NCBI GenBank assembly: GCA_017395635.1
Contig: JAFQOE010000009.1
Span: forward strand, 1-53,774
Direction: 5' to 3'
DNA length: 53,774 nt
Source of the DNA: Lachnospiraceae bacterium
GTDB lineage: Bacteria; Bacillota; Clostridia; Lachnospirales; Lachnospiraceae
Of the stretch, positions 7,229-16,885 are shown piece by piece. How positions within the stretch are numbered: the stretch's first letter is position 1; each line of letters begins with the position of its first letter. The notes below the pieces were generated by a model that was not told where the DNA came from, did not search any database, and saw only the letters and a list, made by a program, of their open reading frames with translations. The translations under genes and the position numbers were made by a program.

Positions 7229-9157
7229 TTACGCCATACTCTCTTCAATAAATTTCACAAACTCATCCTGTGGCACCGGTTTCGAATAATAATATCCCTG
7301 TATATATTCACATTCCAAATCCGAAAATTGTTTTACCAAATTCTCTGTTTCCACACCTTCTACCACAATTTCCATATTCATAGCTTTGATCATCTGTATG
7401 GTATTCTCCAAGACAATCAATACTCTCGGATTACCTTCCATATCCGTAAAACTCTTATCCAGCTTTACAAGATATAACGGCAATGACGCAATTCGCTTCA
7501 TGTTCGAATATCCGGTTCCAAAATCATCTAACGAAAAATGAACACCTGCTTCGTTGAGTGCAATCAAATTCTCCATCATGGCTTTTTGTGAAAATGAAGC
7601 AGCCGTTTCCGTAATTTCCAAGTTAATCTGTTCCGGTTTAACGTTATATTTCCGAATGATGTCAAGCACTGTACTTGCCATATTATTTTGCATACATTGT
7701 ACCACCGAAATATTGATTTCTATATAATCCAATCCCAGTTTGGCAAATTTATCACTGGCTATGAACTTGCATACTTCCTCCAGCACAAATTCTCCAATTT
7801 TATAAATCGCACCACTTTTTTCTGCTGCAGCTATAAAAACATCCGGTGAAATGAATCCATACTTTTCGTCATGTAACCTCAGCAATGCTTCTGCCGAGCG
7901 GAATCGTTCCTCCTTAACAGAATATATTGGCTGATAATAGACAGAAAACTTATGATTTGTCAAGGCAGTTTCAATAATTCGATCAATGTCTTTCATAATA
8001 TCGTAATATTCTTTTCGATAGTGTTCTTCTGCACTCAAGACTTCTCCAGTATAATTATTGGTATTGAAGTCATTACCAAATGCCATAAGAGAATCTACGT
8101 CCGGAATATCCTTTGGACATCTGGCAATACATACACAAGATATCAAATTCAAATCCATTTGATTAAACTGCAGTTTTTCTTTCATAAACACATTAATGGC
8201 ACGCGCAACTTCTTCCACATTATAAAAATGTCTATCGTCTATCACAAAACGATACTTTCCATCATTGATATAATACAAATTTGCATCCAAACCATATTGT
8301 TTGTTCAACTCCACCATCTTAGCTGCTATCATCTTCTTTACATCAACAGATGCATCATACCCAAGCATTTCCTGCAATGACTTGTAATTTACCAAATTAA
8401 TCATAATAATCTTTACATCTTTCTCATTCTGAAATGCTCGTTTCATATCTGAGACATATGCACTCAATTTCTCTAATCCTGTTTCAGAGTCAATTCGTTC
8501 TTCTGCTCTTTGAATCATCATCGTAATAAACAAAATTCCACAAGCATTGGCAAACATTTCCAACACCACATTCTCGTAAAACATCTGTATTAACACCGCG
8601 ATTAGCATCAGTGGAAATACTGATAGCAACGCCAAAAAACGTTTTATATTCACTGTTTTTTTATATAAGTACAGATAATACACACCATATATAACATAAA
8701 ATGCTGCCACAACATATAACACCCAAAACGCACTACCGCGATTATAGGTATCTTGCTCATCCAAGTAATATACAACCGGCACAAAAGTATTCACTAACAT
8801 GAGCACTGTAACAATCACAGTCGGCACAATCAAAACAGCTTGTCGCACTTTGTTCTTTCTCAATTTATGCACTGTATCTGTCTGAATCGCAAGATAAATT
8901 ATGTACATAGGCGTACTCAAGCTATGTAAATACAAATATATCGTATGAGATATATGTTTAGCAATTACATTGCCACTTCCCATATTATCTAATTGCACTG
9001 CACACATGTCCGCCAAAGTTGTAACAATCCCTAAAAAAATCATATTCAAAAAGAATCGGTTCAATCTGCCACGAGTCATCTTTCGTGCTATAGTCGCCAC
9101 CAATACAATTCCGAACATAATTAACGCACAATAATCAAAATACGTTATTTTTTCCAT
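7229..9157 (-). CDS. Membrane c-di-GMP phosphodiesterase (degenerate GGDEF + EAL)
   Basis: This 642-residue protein has about seven membrane helices in residues 1-215, a degenerate GGDEF domain (about 225-370; the active loop reads YYINDGKYRF, so cyclase activity is unlikely) and an intact EAL domain (about 395-640). Catalytic residues are all present: EAL at 423-425, N482, E514, D544-D545 in DDFGTGYS, K565, E600 and Q620. It should therefore hydrolyse c-di-GMP to pGpG. The ATG at 9157 follows TTGGAGGATTACA. It is a single-gene unit with its own terminator. The membrane part has no recognised ligand-binding fold. Confidence 0.9.
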   Translation of the reverse strand: MEKITYFDYCALIMFGIVLVATIARKMTRGRLNRFFLNMIFLGIVTTLADMCAVQLDNMGSGNVIAKHISHTIYLYLHSLSTPMYIIYLAIQTDTVHKLRKNKVRQAVLIVPTVIVTVLMLVNTFVPVVYYLDEQDTYNRGSAFWVLYVVAAFYVIYGVYYLYLYKKTVNIKRFLALLSVFPLMLIAVLIQMFYENVVLEMFANACGILFITMMIQRAEERIDSETGLEKLSAYVSDMKRAFQNEKDVKIIMINLVNYKSLQEMLGYDASVDVKKMIAAKMVELNKQYGLDANLYYINDGKYRFVIDDRHFYNVEEVARAINVFMKEKLQFNQMDLNLISCVCIARCPKDIPDVDSLMAFGNDFNTNNYTGEVLSAEEHYRKEYYDIMKDIDRIIETALTNHKFSVYYQPIYSVKEERFRSAEALLRLHDEKYGFISPDVFIAAAEKSGAIYKIGEFVLEEVCKFIASDKFAKLGLDYIEINISVVQCMQNNMASTVLDIIRKYNVKPEQINLEITETAASFSQKAMMENLIALNEAGVHFSLDDFGTGYSNMKRIASLPLYLVKLDKSFTDMEGNPRVLIVLENTIQMIKAMNMEIVVEGVETENLVKQFSDLECEYIQGYYYSKPVPQDEFVKFIEESMA

Positions 9158-9430
9158 TGTAATCCTCCAAGTATATCCTCTATAAAAACCTAATCATCTA
9201 AAAATATCTGAATAATCTTTCCAACCTATATTTTACCAATAAAACATAGCTTTTGGCAATCATAAAATAAGCTTAACAACCTATTTTTTCACCCTATTTG
9301 TAACATTTTGGTAAACACTTTTTTGTCCTCTTATCCAGCATCTGAATACTTTGTTATAACATCCATAGCACATATTCTCTTTTCCCAACAAAAAAAATCG
9401 AAAAAAATCAAAATGTACGACAAAAAAGAC

Positions 9431-9458
9431 TTGTGATTTTTGTCATTTCCTATATAAT
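9431..9458 (+). promoter_or_regulatory. carB promoter
   Basis: TTGTGA (9431-9436) and TATAAT (9453-9458) are separated by 16 bases, with AGGAGG just before the carB ATG. The 331-base gap from 9158 is otherwise very AT-rich; I see no ORF, attenuator hairpin or PyrR-type anti-terminator in it. Confidence 0.7.
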
Positions 9459-9488
9459 ACTTTATAGATTTATTAGGAGGAAACAATT

Positions 9489-12400
9489 ATGCCAAAAAGA
9501 ACAGATATTAACAAGGTACTCATTATTGGTTCCGGTCCAATTGTCATTGGACAGGCTTGTGAGTTTGACTATTCCGGTACTCAGGCATGTAAAGCTTTGA
9601 AAAAGCTTGGCTACGAAATCGTGTTGGTTAACTCTAACCCTGCTACTATTATGACAGATCCGGAAACTGCAGATGTTACTTACATCGAGCCATTGAATTT
9701 GGAGCGATTGGAACAGATTATCGCAAAAGAACGTCCAGATGCATTACTTCCAAACCTTGGAGGACAGTCTGGACTAAATCTTTGTTCAGAGCTTAATCAA
9801 GCAGGCATTTTAGACAAATATAATGTTCAGGTTATCGGTGTTCAGGTTGATGCTATCGAACGTGGTGAAGATCGTATTGAGTTCAAGAAAACTATGGATT
9901 CATTGGGCATTGAAATGGCACGAAGCGAAGTTGCTTATACCGTAGAAGAAGCGCTTGCAATTGCTGAGAAACTTAATTATCCGGTTGTACTTCGTCCAGC
10001 TTACACCATGGGTGGTGCCGGTGGCGGTCTTGTGTATAACAAGGAAGAGTTGAAGACTGTATGTGCAAGAGGTTTGCAGGCAAGTTTAGTTGGTCAGGTA
10101 TTAGTTGAAGAGTCAATCCTTGGATGGGAAGAATTAGAGGTTGAGGTTGTTCGAGACTGTGAGGGTAATATGATTACCGTTTGTCTTATCGAAAATATCG
10201 ACCCATTAGGTGTTCACACTGGTGACTCCTTCTGTTCTGCCCCAATGCTTACAATTTCTGAAGACTGTCAGAGACGCTTACAGGAGCAGGCTTACAAGAT
10301 TGTTGATTCTGTACAGGTTATTGGTGGTACTAACGTACAGTTTGCACATGATCCGGTTTCAGATCGTATCATTGTAATCGAGATTAACCCTCGTACATCT
10401 CGTTCTTCTGCATTAGCTTCTAAGGCAACCGGTTTTCCAATTGCATTAGTATCTGCTATGTTGGCAACCGGACTTACCTTGAAGGATATTCCTTGTGGTA
10501 AATATGGTACTTTAGATAAATATGTTCCTAACGGCGACTACATTGTAATCAAGTTTGCTCGTTGGGCATTCGAAAAGTTCAAAGGTGTTGAAGACAAACT
10601 TGGTACTCAAATGCGTGCCGTAGGTGAAGTAATGAGTATCGGTAAGACATACAAAGAAGCTTTCCAGAAAGCAATCCGAAGCTTAGAAACAGGTCGTTAC
10701 GGCCTCGGACATGCTAACAACTTTGACTCTTTAACCAAAGAAGAATTATTACAGATGTTAATTACCCCTTCTAGCGAGCGTCACTTCATTATGTACGAAG
10801 CAATTCGCAAGGGTGCTACCAATGAAGAAATTCACGAGCTTACAAAAGTTAAGCACTATTTCATCGATCAGATGAGAGAATTAGTAGAGGAAGAAGAAGC
10901 ATTATTGAAATCTAAGGGTTCTCTTCCTGCAGATGAGCAGTTAATTTCAGCTAAGAAAAATGGTTTCTCTGATAAATATTTGAGTCAGATTCTTGAGGTT
11001 TCTGAAGATGATATCCGTAACAAGAGAATCAGCTTAGGTGTAGAAGAAGCTTGGGAAGGTGTACATGTAAGTGGTACTGAGAACAGTGCTTACTACTACT
11101 CAACCTATAACGCAAAAGATTCTAATCCGGTATCTGACAACAAGAAAATTATGATTCTTGGTGGTGGTCCTAACCGTATTGGTCAGGGTATTGAGTTTGA
11201 CTACTGTTGTGTTCATGCCTCAATTGCTCTTAAGAAATTAGGATTTGAAACAATCATTGTAAACTGTAACCCTGAGACTGTTTCAACTGACTACGATACT
11301 TCTGATAAGTTATACTTCGAACCACTTACATTGGAAGACGTATTGAGTATTTACAAGAAAGAACAACCTTTAGGTGTGATTGCTCAGTTTGGTGGTCAGA
11401 CTCCACTTAACTTAGCTGCTGACCTTGAGAAGAACGGTGTTAAGATTCTCGGAACCTCTCCTTCTGTTATCGATTTAGCAGAAGATAGAGATTTATTCCG
11501 TGAAATGATGGATAAATTAGAGATTCCTATGCCAGAGTCAGGAATGGCTGTTGACGTAGAAGAAGCTCTTGAAATTGCGCACAAGATTGGTTACCCTGTA
11601 ATGGTTCGCCCTTCTTATGTACTAGGCGGACGCGGTATGGAAGTTGTGTACGATGATCGCAGCTTAACAGATTACATGAATGCTGCAGTAGGTGTTACTC
11701 CGGATCGTCCAATCTTAATTGACCGTTTCTTAAATAACGCTTTAGAATGTGAGTCCGATGCAATCAGTGACGGAACACATGCATTTGTTCCAGCAGTTAT
11801 GGAGCATATCGAGCTTGCAGGTGTTCACTCAGGTGACTCCGCTTGTATCATTCCTTCTGTTCACATTACAGAAGAAAATGTTGCGACCATCAAGGAATAC
11901 ACAAGAAAAATTGCGGAAGAAATGCACGTTAAAGGTCTTATGAATATGCAGTATGCTATCGAGAATGGCAAGGTATACGTATTAGAAGCAAATCCTCGTG
12001 CATCCCGTACAGTACCTTTGGTATCTAAGGTGTGTAACATCCATATGGTACCTTTAGCAACAGAAATTATCACTAGCGAATTAACAGGAAACCCTTCTCC
12101 GGTTCCATCATTAAAGGAGCAGAATATTCCTTACTATGGTGTCAAGGAAGCTGCCTTCCCATTCAACATGTTCCAGGAGGTTGATCCGGTACTCGGACCT
12201 GAGATGCGTTCTACCGGTGAGGTGCTTGGTTTAGCTCCATCCTATGGTGAAGCTTTCTACAAAGCTCAGGAAGGTGTATCTTCTAAGCTTCCATTAGAGG
12301 GAACTGTATTGATTTCCGTTAACCGTAAGGACAAAGCAGATGTAGTTGATGTTGCTAAGAGTTTGGCTGATGACGGCTTCAAGATTGTTGCAACCGGCAA

Positions 12401-12710
12401 CACATGCGATATCATTACAGAAGCAGGTATTCCTGCAGAAAAGGTTAAGAAACTTTGCGAAGGACGTCCTAATGTATATGATTTGATTACCAACGGTAAG
12501 ATTGATTTAATTATCAACTCTCCAATTGGCAAGGACAGCAAGAATGATGACAGCTACCTAAGAAAAGCTGCAATCAAAGCTAAAGTTCCTTATATGACAA
12601 CTATCGCTGCTGCGAAAGCAACTGCAGCCGGTATCCACTATGTTAAGACTCATGCAGAAAATGAGATTAAGTCATTACAGACATTGCATGGTGAAATTAC
12701 AGAGAAATAA
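9489..12710 (+). CDS. carB: Carbamoyl-phosphate synthase large subunit
   Basis: This 1073-residue enzyme makes carbamoyl phosphate from bicarbonate, ammonia (from the glutaminase subunit) and two ATP, for pyrimidines and arginine. Both ATP-grasp halves are visible: SGPIVIGQACEFDYSGTQ opening the first and LGGGPNRIGQGIEFDYCC opening the second, each with PxxxxGGxG-type ATP loops (PAYTMGGAGGG; PSYVLGGRGME). The C-terminal ~140 residues are the MGS-like allosteric domain. Length is normal for the family. The small subunit gene carA is not adjacent on either side, so it must lie elsewhere if present. Codon use is richer than in neighbouring genes, suggesting high expression. Confidence 0.97.
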   Translation: MPKRTDINKVLIIGSGPIVIGQACEFDYSGTQACKALKKLGYEIVLVNSNPATIMTDPETADVTYIEPLNLERLEQIIAKERPDALLPNLGGQSGLNLCSELNQAGILDKYNVQVIGVQVDAIERGEDRIEFKKTMDSLGIEMARSEVAYTVEEALAIAEKLNYPVVLRPAYTMGGAGGGLVYNKEELKTVCARGLQASLVGQVLVEESILGWEELEVEVVRDCEGNMITVCLIENIDPLGVHTGDSFCSAPMLTISEDCQRRLQEQAYKIVDSVQVIGGTNVQFAHDPVSDRIIVIEINPRTSRSSALASKATGFPIALVSAMLATGLTLKDIPCGKYGTLDKYVPNGDYIVIKFARWAFEKFKGVEDKLGTQMRAVGEVMSIGKTYKEAFQKAIRSLETGRYGLGHANNFDSLTKEELLQMLITPSSERHFIMYEAIRKGATNEEIHELTKVKHYFIDQMRELVEEEEALLKSKGSLPADEQLISAKKNGFSDKYLSQILEVSEDDIRNKRISLGVEEAWEGVHVSGTENSAYYYSTYNAKDSNPVSDNKKIMILGGGPNRIGQGIEFDYCCVHASIALKKLGFETIIVNCNPETVSTDYDTSDKLYFEPLTLEDVLSIYKKEQPLGVIAQFGGQTPLNLAADLEKNGVKILGTSPSVIDLAEDRDLFREMMDKLEIPMPESGMAVDVEEALEIAHKIGYPVMVRPSYVLGGRGMEVVYDDRSLTDYMNAAVGVTPDRPILIDRFLNNALECESDAISDGTHAFVPAVMEHIELAGVHSGDSACIIPSVHITEENVATIKEYTRKIAEEMHVKGLMNMQYAIENGKVYVLEANPRASRTVPLVSKVCNIHMVPLATEIITSELTGNPSPVPSLKEQNIPYYGVKEAAFPFNMFQEVDPVLGPEMRSTGEVLGLAPSYGEAFYKAQEGVSSKLPLEGTVLISVNRKDKADVVDVAKSLADDGFKIVATGNTCDIITEAGIPAEKVKKLCEGRPNVYDLITNGKIDLIINSPIGKDSKNDDSYLRKAAIKAKVPYMTTIAAAKATAAGIHYVKTHAENEIKSLQTLHGEITEK

Positions 12711-12724
12711 GATATACAATAAAG

Positions 12725-12757
12725 AATGGGCTATTGCAAATTGCAGTAGCCCATTTT
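12725..12757 (+). terminator. carB terminator
   Basis: AATGGGCTATTGCA pairs with TGCAGTAGCCCATT (one mismatch) and is followed by TTTATAT. It lies about 15 bases after the carB stop and may act in both directions. Confidence 0.85.
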
Positions 12758-12814
12758 ATATATCGCATTTCATTTCACAAGCATTGAAATTCAAATGACT
12801 CTCTGTAAAATTAA

Positions 12815-14167
12815 TTACTTTTTTGTAATAGAATAACGCATCCACCTACCCTGCTTAAAACGAAGCACACTTGTTATACCCGCCAGCATCCAGGTAAATC
12901 CATTCGTGAGCCAAACACTCCAAAAACCAATCATTGGAATCCGAGTAAGAACCATCACAAATACTACACGTCCCACCACTTCACATATACCATTAATCAA
13001 TGCATATTTTGCATCTCCGACACCATTCAACGTTCCACGCATCACATATATCATACCTAATCCAATATACATGACGCTAGTTACACGAAGTCCCATTGAT
13101 CCAATTGCAATAATATCCGGCTCTTCCACAAAGACTCCTACAATCCAATCACCAAATATCATCATAATTACAATCATAACAAGCGTAAACACAAACATTA
13201 CTTTCATCGCCTTGTGATTGCCTTCTTTTACTCTCTCATACTGAGTTGCACCCACATTTTGCCCTGCAAAGGTAGATATAGCCATACTCAGTGAATTAAA
13301 CGGCTGATGTACCAACTGTTCCACACGACTAGTTGCAGTATATGCCGCCATCACAACGGAACCATAGCTGTTCACCACACTCTGTAACAAAATAATGGAT
13401 AAGGATATCATAGCTTGTTGCCCTGCAACCGGTAACCCTAAACCAAATATATCTTTCACTATTTTCATATCTATAACAAAATGCTCTCGTCGAAAACGGA
13501 AAAACGGATTCTTCCAAACCGCTACAACAAGCGAACCGACAGTGGCAATGCATTGACTCATTGCTGTCGCAATGGCAACTCCTTCCACTCCCATATCAAA
13601 GCCTAACACAAACACAAGATCAAGCACCACATTGACGATACTTGCCACTACAAGAAAAATCAATGGCGTTTTAGAATCTCCAAGCGCCCTCAAAACGGCC
13701 GAAATCGTGTTATAAAGAGCCACAACGATAGTTGCTGCACCTGTAATTCGCATATACTCCAACGCATACTGATAATTATCAACCGGTGTGTTCATCCAAT
13801 CGAGAATCGTCGGTGCCATAACCACTGCTACAACACTCATCAAAACACCCATACTCCCCACTACATATACAGAATTGGCAATCGTCTTTTGCACCTTTTC
13901 ATAGTCTTCACCGCCAAAATATTGAGACACGATAATGCCAACTCCCACTGACAAACCGACACAAAGCGAGAAGAACAAAAACATGACCATTCCAACCGAA
14001 CCCACTGCTCCTAACGCTTTTGCGCCAGCAAACCGACCTACAATAATGGAATCCACCAAATTATATATCTGTTGAAAAAGATTACCTATCAACATAGGGA
14101 TCGTGAACTGCAACAAATGCTTCGTTACGTCGCCCTTTGTCATATCCACAATATTGTCATTTCCCAT
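12815..14167 (-). CDS. MATE-family multidrug/Na+ exporter
   Basis: This 450-residue protein with about twelve membrane helices matches MATE exporters: TKGDVTKHLLQFTIPMLIGNLFQQIYNLVDSI-type opening with VGRFAGAKALGAVGSV, and the second half repeat with LGLPVAGQQAMISLS. It exports organic cations or metabolites coupled to Na+ or H+; the substrate cannot be told. The second ATG (14167) is eight bases after AAGGGG and is preferred to the one at 14173. It is a single gene convergent with carB. Confidence 0.92.
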   Translation of the reverse strand: MGNDNIVDMTKGDVTKHLLQFTIPMLIGNLFQQIYNLVDSIIVGRFAGAKALGAVGSVGMVMFLFFSLCVGLSVGVGIIVSQYFGGEDYEKVQKTIANSVYVVGSMGVLMSVVAVVMAPTILDWMNTPVDNYQYALEYMRITGAATIVVALYNTISAVLRALGDSKTPLIFLVVASIVNVVLDLVFVLGFDMGVEGVAIATAMSQCIATVGSLVVAVWKNPFFRFRREHFVIDMKIVKDIFGLGLPVAGQQAMISLSIILLQSVVNSYGSVVMAAYTATSRVEQLVHQPFNSLSMAISTFAGQNVGATQYERVKEGNHKAMKVMFVFTLVMIVIMMIFGDWIVGVFVEEPDIIAIGSMGLRVTSVMYIGLGMIYVMRGTLNGVGDAKYALINGICEVVGRVVFVMVLTRIPMIGFWSVWLTNGFTWMLAGITSVLRFKQGRWMRYSITKK

Positions 14168-14397
14168 AACCATTTCCCCTTCTTTTGTATTACTTATATA
14201 TTCTCAAAATTCACTCAAACCATATAAAAACCTTTTCCAAATAACATTACTCAGTATAGCATATATTGCTTGTTGCTGATACATCATTTGTACATTTCAT
14301 TATAATAAATTCAAATATACAAGATATTATCCTGACATATGTATCCTCATTCCAGATATAACATTTTTATTTGTTACAACATTCCCGTTATTTGCTG

Positions 14398-14426
14398 TTG
14401 GTTTTTGTTCAAAAATAAGATATAAT
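14398..14426 (+). promoter_or_regulatory. Promoter of the Spo0A-like regulator
   Basis: TTGGTT (14398-14403) and TATAAT (14421-14426) are spaced by 17 bases, with an AAAAGGATGG ribosome site before the ATG at 14458. No Spo0A box is obvious nearby. Confidence 0.6.
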
Positions 14427-14457
14427 ACCGTTATAAAGAAAAAAGGATGGTAGAAAA

Positions 14458-15243
14458 ATGGAACGTACTTTAAATATACTTTTAGTCGAAGATGATACTG
14501 AAACATGCGCAAGATTTGCAGAATATGCAGATATGTCTCCAAACATCTCTATTGTTGGCGTTACTAACAACTCATTTCGAGCATCAGAACTTGTCAGTGA
14601 AATGCATCCGGATGCTATTATCCTTGACCTTGAATTAAACCAAGGACAAGGAAGCGGATTACAATTTTTACAGGACTTAAAAGCTGCTGATATCCCATTC
14701 AAGCCGTACATTCTGGTTACAACTAACAACACCAGTAACACAACCTATGATTACGCCAGACAATATGGTGCTGACTTTATTATGTCCAAGCATAAAAATG
14801 ATTACTCTGAGAGAAATGCGATTGATTTTCTTGAAATGATGAAAGAAATCATCCAAAACAATATCAGCAGACAACACTCATCTTACGAAACTACCGAGTC
14901 TCCTGCTCAATACGAAAAACGCTTAAAAAAGAGAATTTCTATGGAAATTGATAAAGTAGGAATCAGCCCTAAAGCAAATGGCTATCGATATCTAATTGAC
15001 GCTATTTATCTTGTTATAAATGGAACCACATCCAACGTATGCGTTGAAATCGGACAGAAACATTCCAAAACCACCGCAAGCGTGGAACGTGCAATTCAGA
15101 ATGCTATTAATAGAGCATGGAAGGCGGAAGACATCGAAGTATTATTAAGTAATTACACCGCGAAAATTCGTTCTGAAAAAGGAGTGCCTACATTAACAGA
15201 ATTTGTATTCTTTTATGCAAATAAAATTAAAAATGGGTACTAA
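14458..15243 (+). CDS. Response regulator with Spo0A-type DNA-binding domain
   Basis: This is a 261-residue protein. Residues 1-130 are a receiver domain with acidic pocket D12-D13, phospho-acceptor D57 (AIILDLEL) and K111. Residues 155-261 match the C-terminal domain of Spo0A: GISPKANGYRYLIDAIYLV aligns with the GYxYLREAI helix, and KTTASVERAIQNAINRAW with the recognition helix NTTxSRVERAIRHAIEVAW. It is clearly diverged from true Spo0A, so it is a paralogue that probably controls another process. A terminator separates it from the downstream histidine kinase, but the two genes face the same way and may be partners. Confidence 0.88.
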   Translation: MERTLNILLVEDDTETCARFAEYADMSPNISIVGVTNNSFRASELVSEMHPDAIILDLELNQGQGSGLQFLQDLKAADIPFKPYILVTTNNTSNTTYDYARQYGADFIMSKHKNDYSERNAIDFLEMMKEIIQNNISRQHSSYETTESPAQYEKRLKKRISMEIDKVGISPKANGYRYLIDAIYLVINGTTSNVCVEIGQKHSKTTASVERAIQNAINRAWKAEDIEVLLSNYTAKIRSEKGVPTLTEFVFFYANKIKNGY

Positions 15244-15273
15244 AAAGGCCGGACGAAAAGTCCAGCCTTTTTT
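15244..15273. terminator. Bidirectional terminator
   Basis: AAAAAGGC-CGGAC-GAAAA-GTCC-AGCCTTTTTT forms a strong hairpin immediately after the response regulator stop. On the minus strand it also directly follows the 17-residue peptide ORF. Confidence 0.9.
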
Positions 15274-15275
15274 AA

Positions 15276-15329
15276 TTAATAACGTCCTGTGTATAGTGTC
15301 AGAACTACTTCCAACCATCTCTGAAACAT
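15276..15329 (-). CDS. Candidate 17-residue peptide
   Basis: The ORF reads MFQRWLEVVLTLYTGRY and is preceded by a perfect GAGGAGG site six bases before its ATG. It is followed within two bases by the bidirectional hairpin terminator. It lies between the Spo0A-like regulator and the GHKL kinase, on the opposite strand. The peptide is amphipathic, with aromatic and basic residues. It could be a signal peptide for the kinase, a small toxin or a leader, but I do not recognise it. An ORF this short with such a clear ribosome site is suggestive and not proof. Confidence 0.45.
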   Translation of the reverse strand: MFQRWLEVVLTLYTGRY

Positions 15330-15445
15330 AAAAAACCTCCTCTACTCTTTTGAAAGAAAGAATAGAGAATTTCATATTCTATTAAAATTAATATACTGTA
15401 TTAATTTGTGTCATTTTTTGTTAATTTATGACAGAAAGGCGTTTT

Positions 15446-16885
15446 ATGATTTTCTTCATCAAAAGTTTAGGAACAATTCTATGTTGTACATTCTACTACA
15501 TGCAATTTTTACATCTAACAAGTCCTAAACATTTTGTAACACACCTTTCTTTTTTCAGTATACTTTTATCAACACTTTCTATTTTTACCGAACTATATTG
15601 CCCTTACTATACAATTCCCATTCAAATCATATCTATTATTATTTTTCTTAAAAATACTACTAAAATACCATTAGCTATTTCCGTCACAACCACCACATTA
15701 GCCTTTGCTTTTAGTCACATTACTCTACTATTTTCATCAATGATTGTAGGTGTTTTTTTCATGCGTTTTCTAGAAAAGGAAAACCATCTTTTTGTTCAAA
15801 TGATAGTTTTTGCATTTCAGCTGCTAATAATGTTTTTACCTTTTCAAGTCAAGCGATGGAAAAATGGTATGCCCTTTCTATATAACGATAATTATGCTTT
15901 TGGCGGAATGTTGATCAGCTTTTTTACTCTAATAACAGCAACTACAACCACATATATAAAAGACAATAATTTAAGTTCCCTTTTTGCTATACCAGTTTTA
16001 CTAATCTGTTGCTTCGCTTTCATCCTATACCACTACTGGCAAACTAACATCACGAAAACCTATCAGGATAAGCTAAAAGAACGAGAGCTAGAAGAACTGC
16101 AAGAAAGAAATGCAAAACTGGAACAAGAAGTTATACGCCTTGGTAAAATCGTACATAAAGACAACAGCATAATTCCTGAATACGCATATATTCTACGTAC
16201 TTTTCTAACCACTAATACCATTTCGGAAAAAGACACCATATACAATGGCAAGACACTATTAGAAAAACTTGACAAACTCACGGAAGAGCGCAAAGGAATC
16301 GTACACCAACAAGATATTCACTGTCAGCAACTTCCTTCTACAAAAGTATTTGGCATCGATTCACTTCTTGCCTTTAAGCAACAAAAAGCATTCAAAGAAA
16401 ACATCGACTTACAAGCATGTTTTTCTTGTGATATAGCTTATCTTGTTGAAGAAATTATAAGCGAGGACGACTTACATACGTTATTAACCTATCTATTGGA
16501 TAATGCCATCATAGCAAACAAGCACAAGAACGGTCGTCACATAATGCTAAACATCAGCATTATAGAAAATGTATATCACATTAATGTGCTTGATAGCGGA
16601 ATCCCATTTACAGCAAATGTAATCGCAAAATGGGGATTCGAGCAAATCACCACCCACAAGAACGACGGTGGCAACGGTATTGGAATGATGACCATTTACG
16701 AAATATTGAAGAAATATAATGCCAGCTTTATTATCAACGAAATTCCTTCTAGTAATCATACATACACAAAAAATTTGACCATATCATTTGATAATATGAA
16801 CCAATATATTCTACAGACAAATCGCCCCAATACAGAACTGTCAATGCTTTCTCATAGAACAGATTTAAAAATTATAAAACAATAA
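15446..16885 (+). CDS. GHKL-type sensor histidine kinase
   Basis: This 479-residue protein has about six membrane helices in the first 200 residues, then a charged coiled coil (KLKERELEELQERNAKLEQE), a possible phospho-acceptor His in LGKIVHKDNS, and a C-terminal ATPase domain: LLDNAIIANK (N box), NVLDSGIP (G1) and GGNGIGMMTIYEIL (G2). This is the GHKL layout of AgrC-like peptide receptors. The second ATG at 15446 is preferred since AAAGG lies six to seven bases upstream; the one at 15428 has none. It is followed directly by the palindromic element at 16884. The likely partner is the Spo0A-like regulator 200 bases upstream (inference). Confidence 0.85.
   Translation: MIFFIKSLGTILCCTFYYMQFLHLTSPKHFVTHLSFFSILLSTLSIFTELYCPYYTIPIQIISIIIFLKNTTKIPLAISVTTTTLAFAFSHITLLFSSMIVGVFFMRFLEKENHLFVQMIVFAFQLLIMFLPFQVKRWKNGMPFLYNDNYAFGGMLISFFTLITATTTTYIKDNNLSSLFAIPVLLICCFAFILYHYWQTNITKTYQDKLKERELEELQERNAKLEQEVIRLGKIVHKDNSIIPEYAYILRTFLTTNTISEKDTIYNGKTLLEKLDKLTEERKGIVHQQDIHCQQLPSTKVFGIDSLLAFKQQKAFKENIDLQACFSCDIAYLVEEIISEDDLHTLLTYLLDNAIIANKHKNGRHIMLNISIIENVYHINVLDSGIPFTANVIAKWGFEQITTHKNDGGNGIGMMTIYEILKKYNASFIINEIPSSNHTYTKNLTISFDNMNQYILQTNRPNTELSMLSHRTDLKIIKQ

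Noticed and set aside
7229..9157. Diguanylate cyclase activity of the EAL protein
   Set aside because: The GGDEF loop is replaced by NDGKYRF-type sequence; only the EAL domain keeps its catalytic residues.
9158..9488. Pyrimidine-responsive attenuator before carB
   Set aside because: No anti-terminator/terminator pair or PyrR-binding motif could be found; only a standard promoter is visible.
14458..15243. Calling the response regulator Spo0A itself
   Set aside because: The recognition helix and receiver differ clearly from true Spo0A, and no sporulation gene (for example spoIVB) lies next to it.
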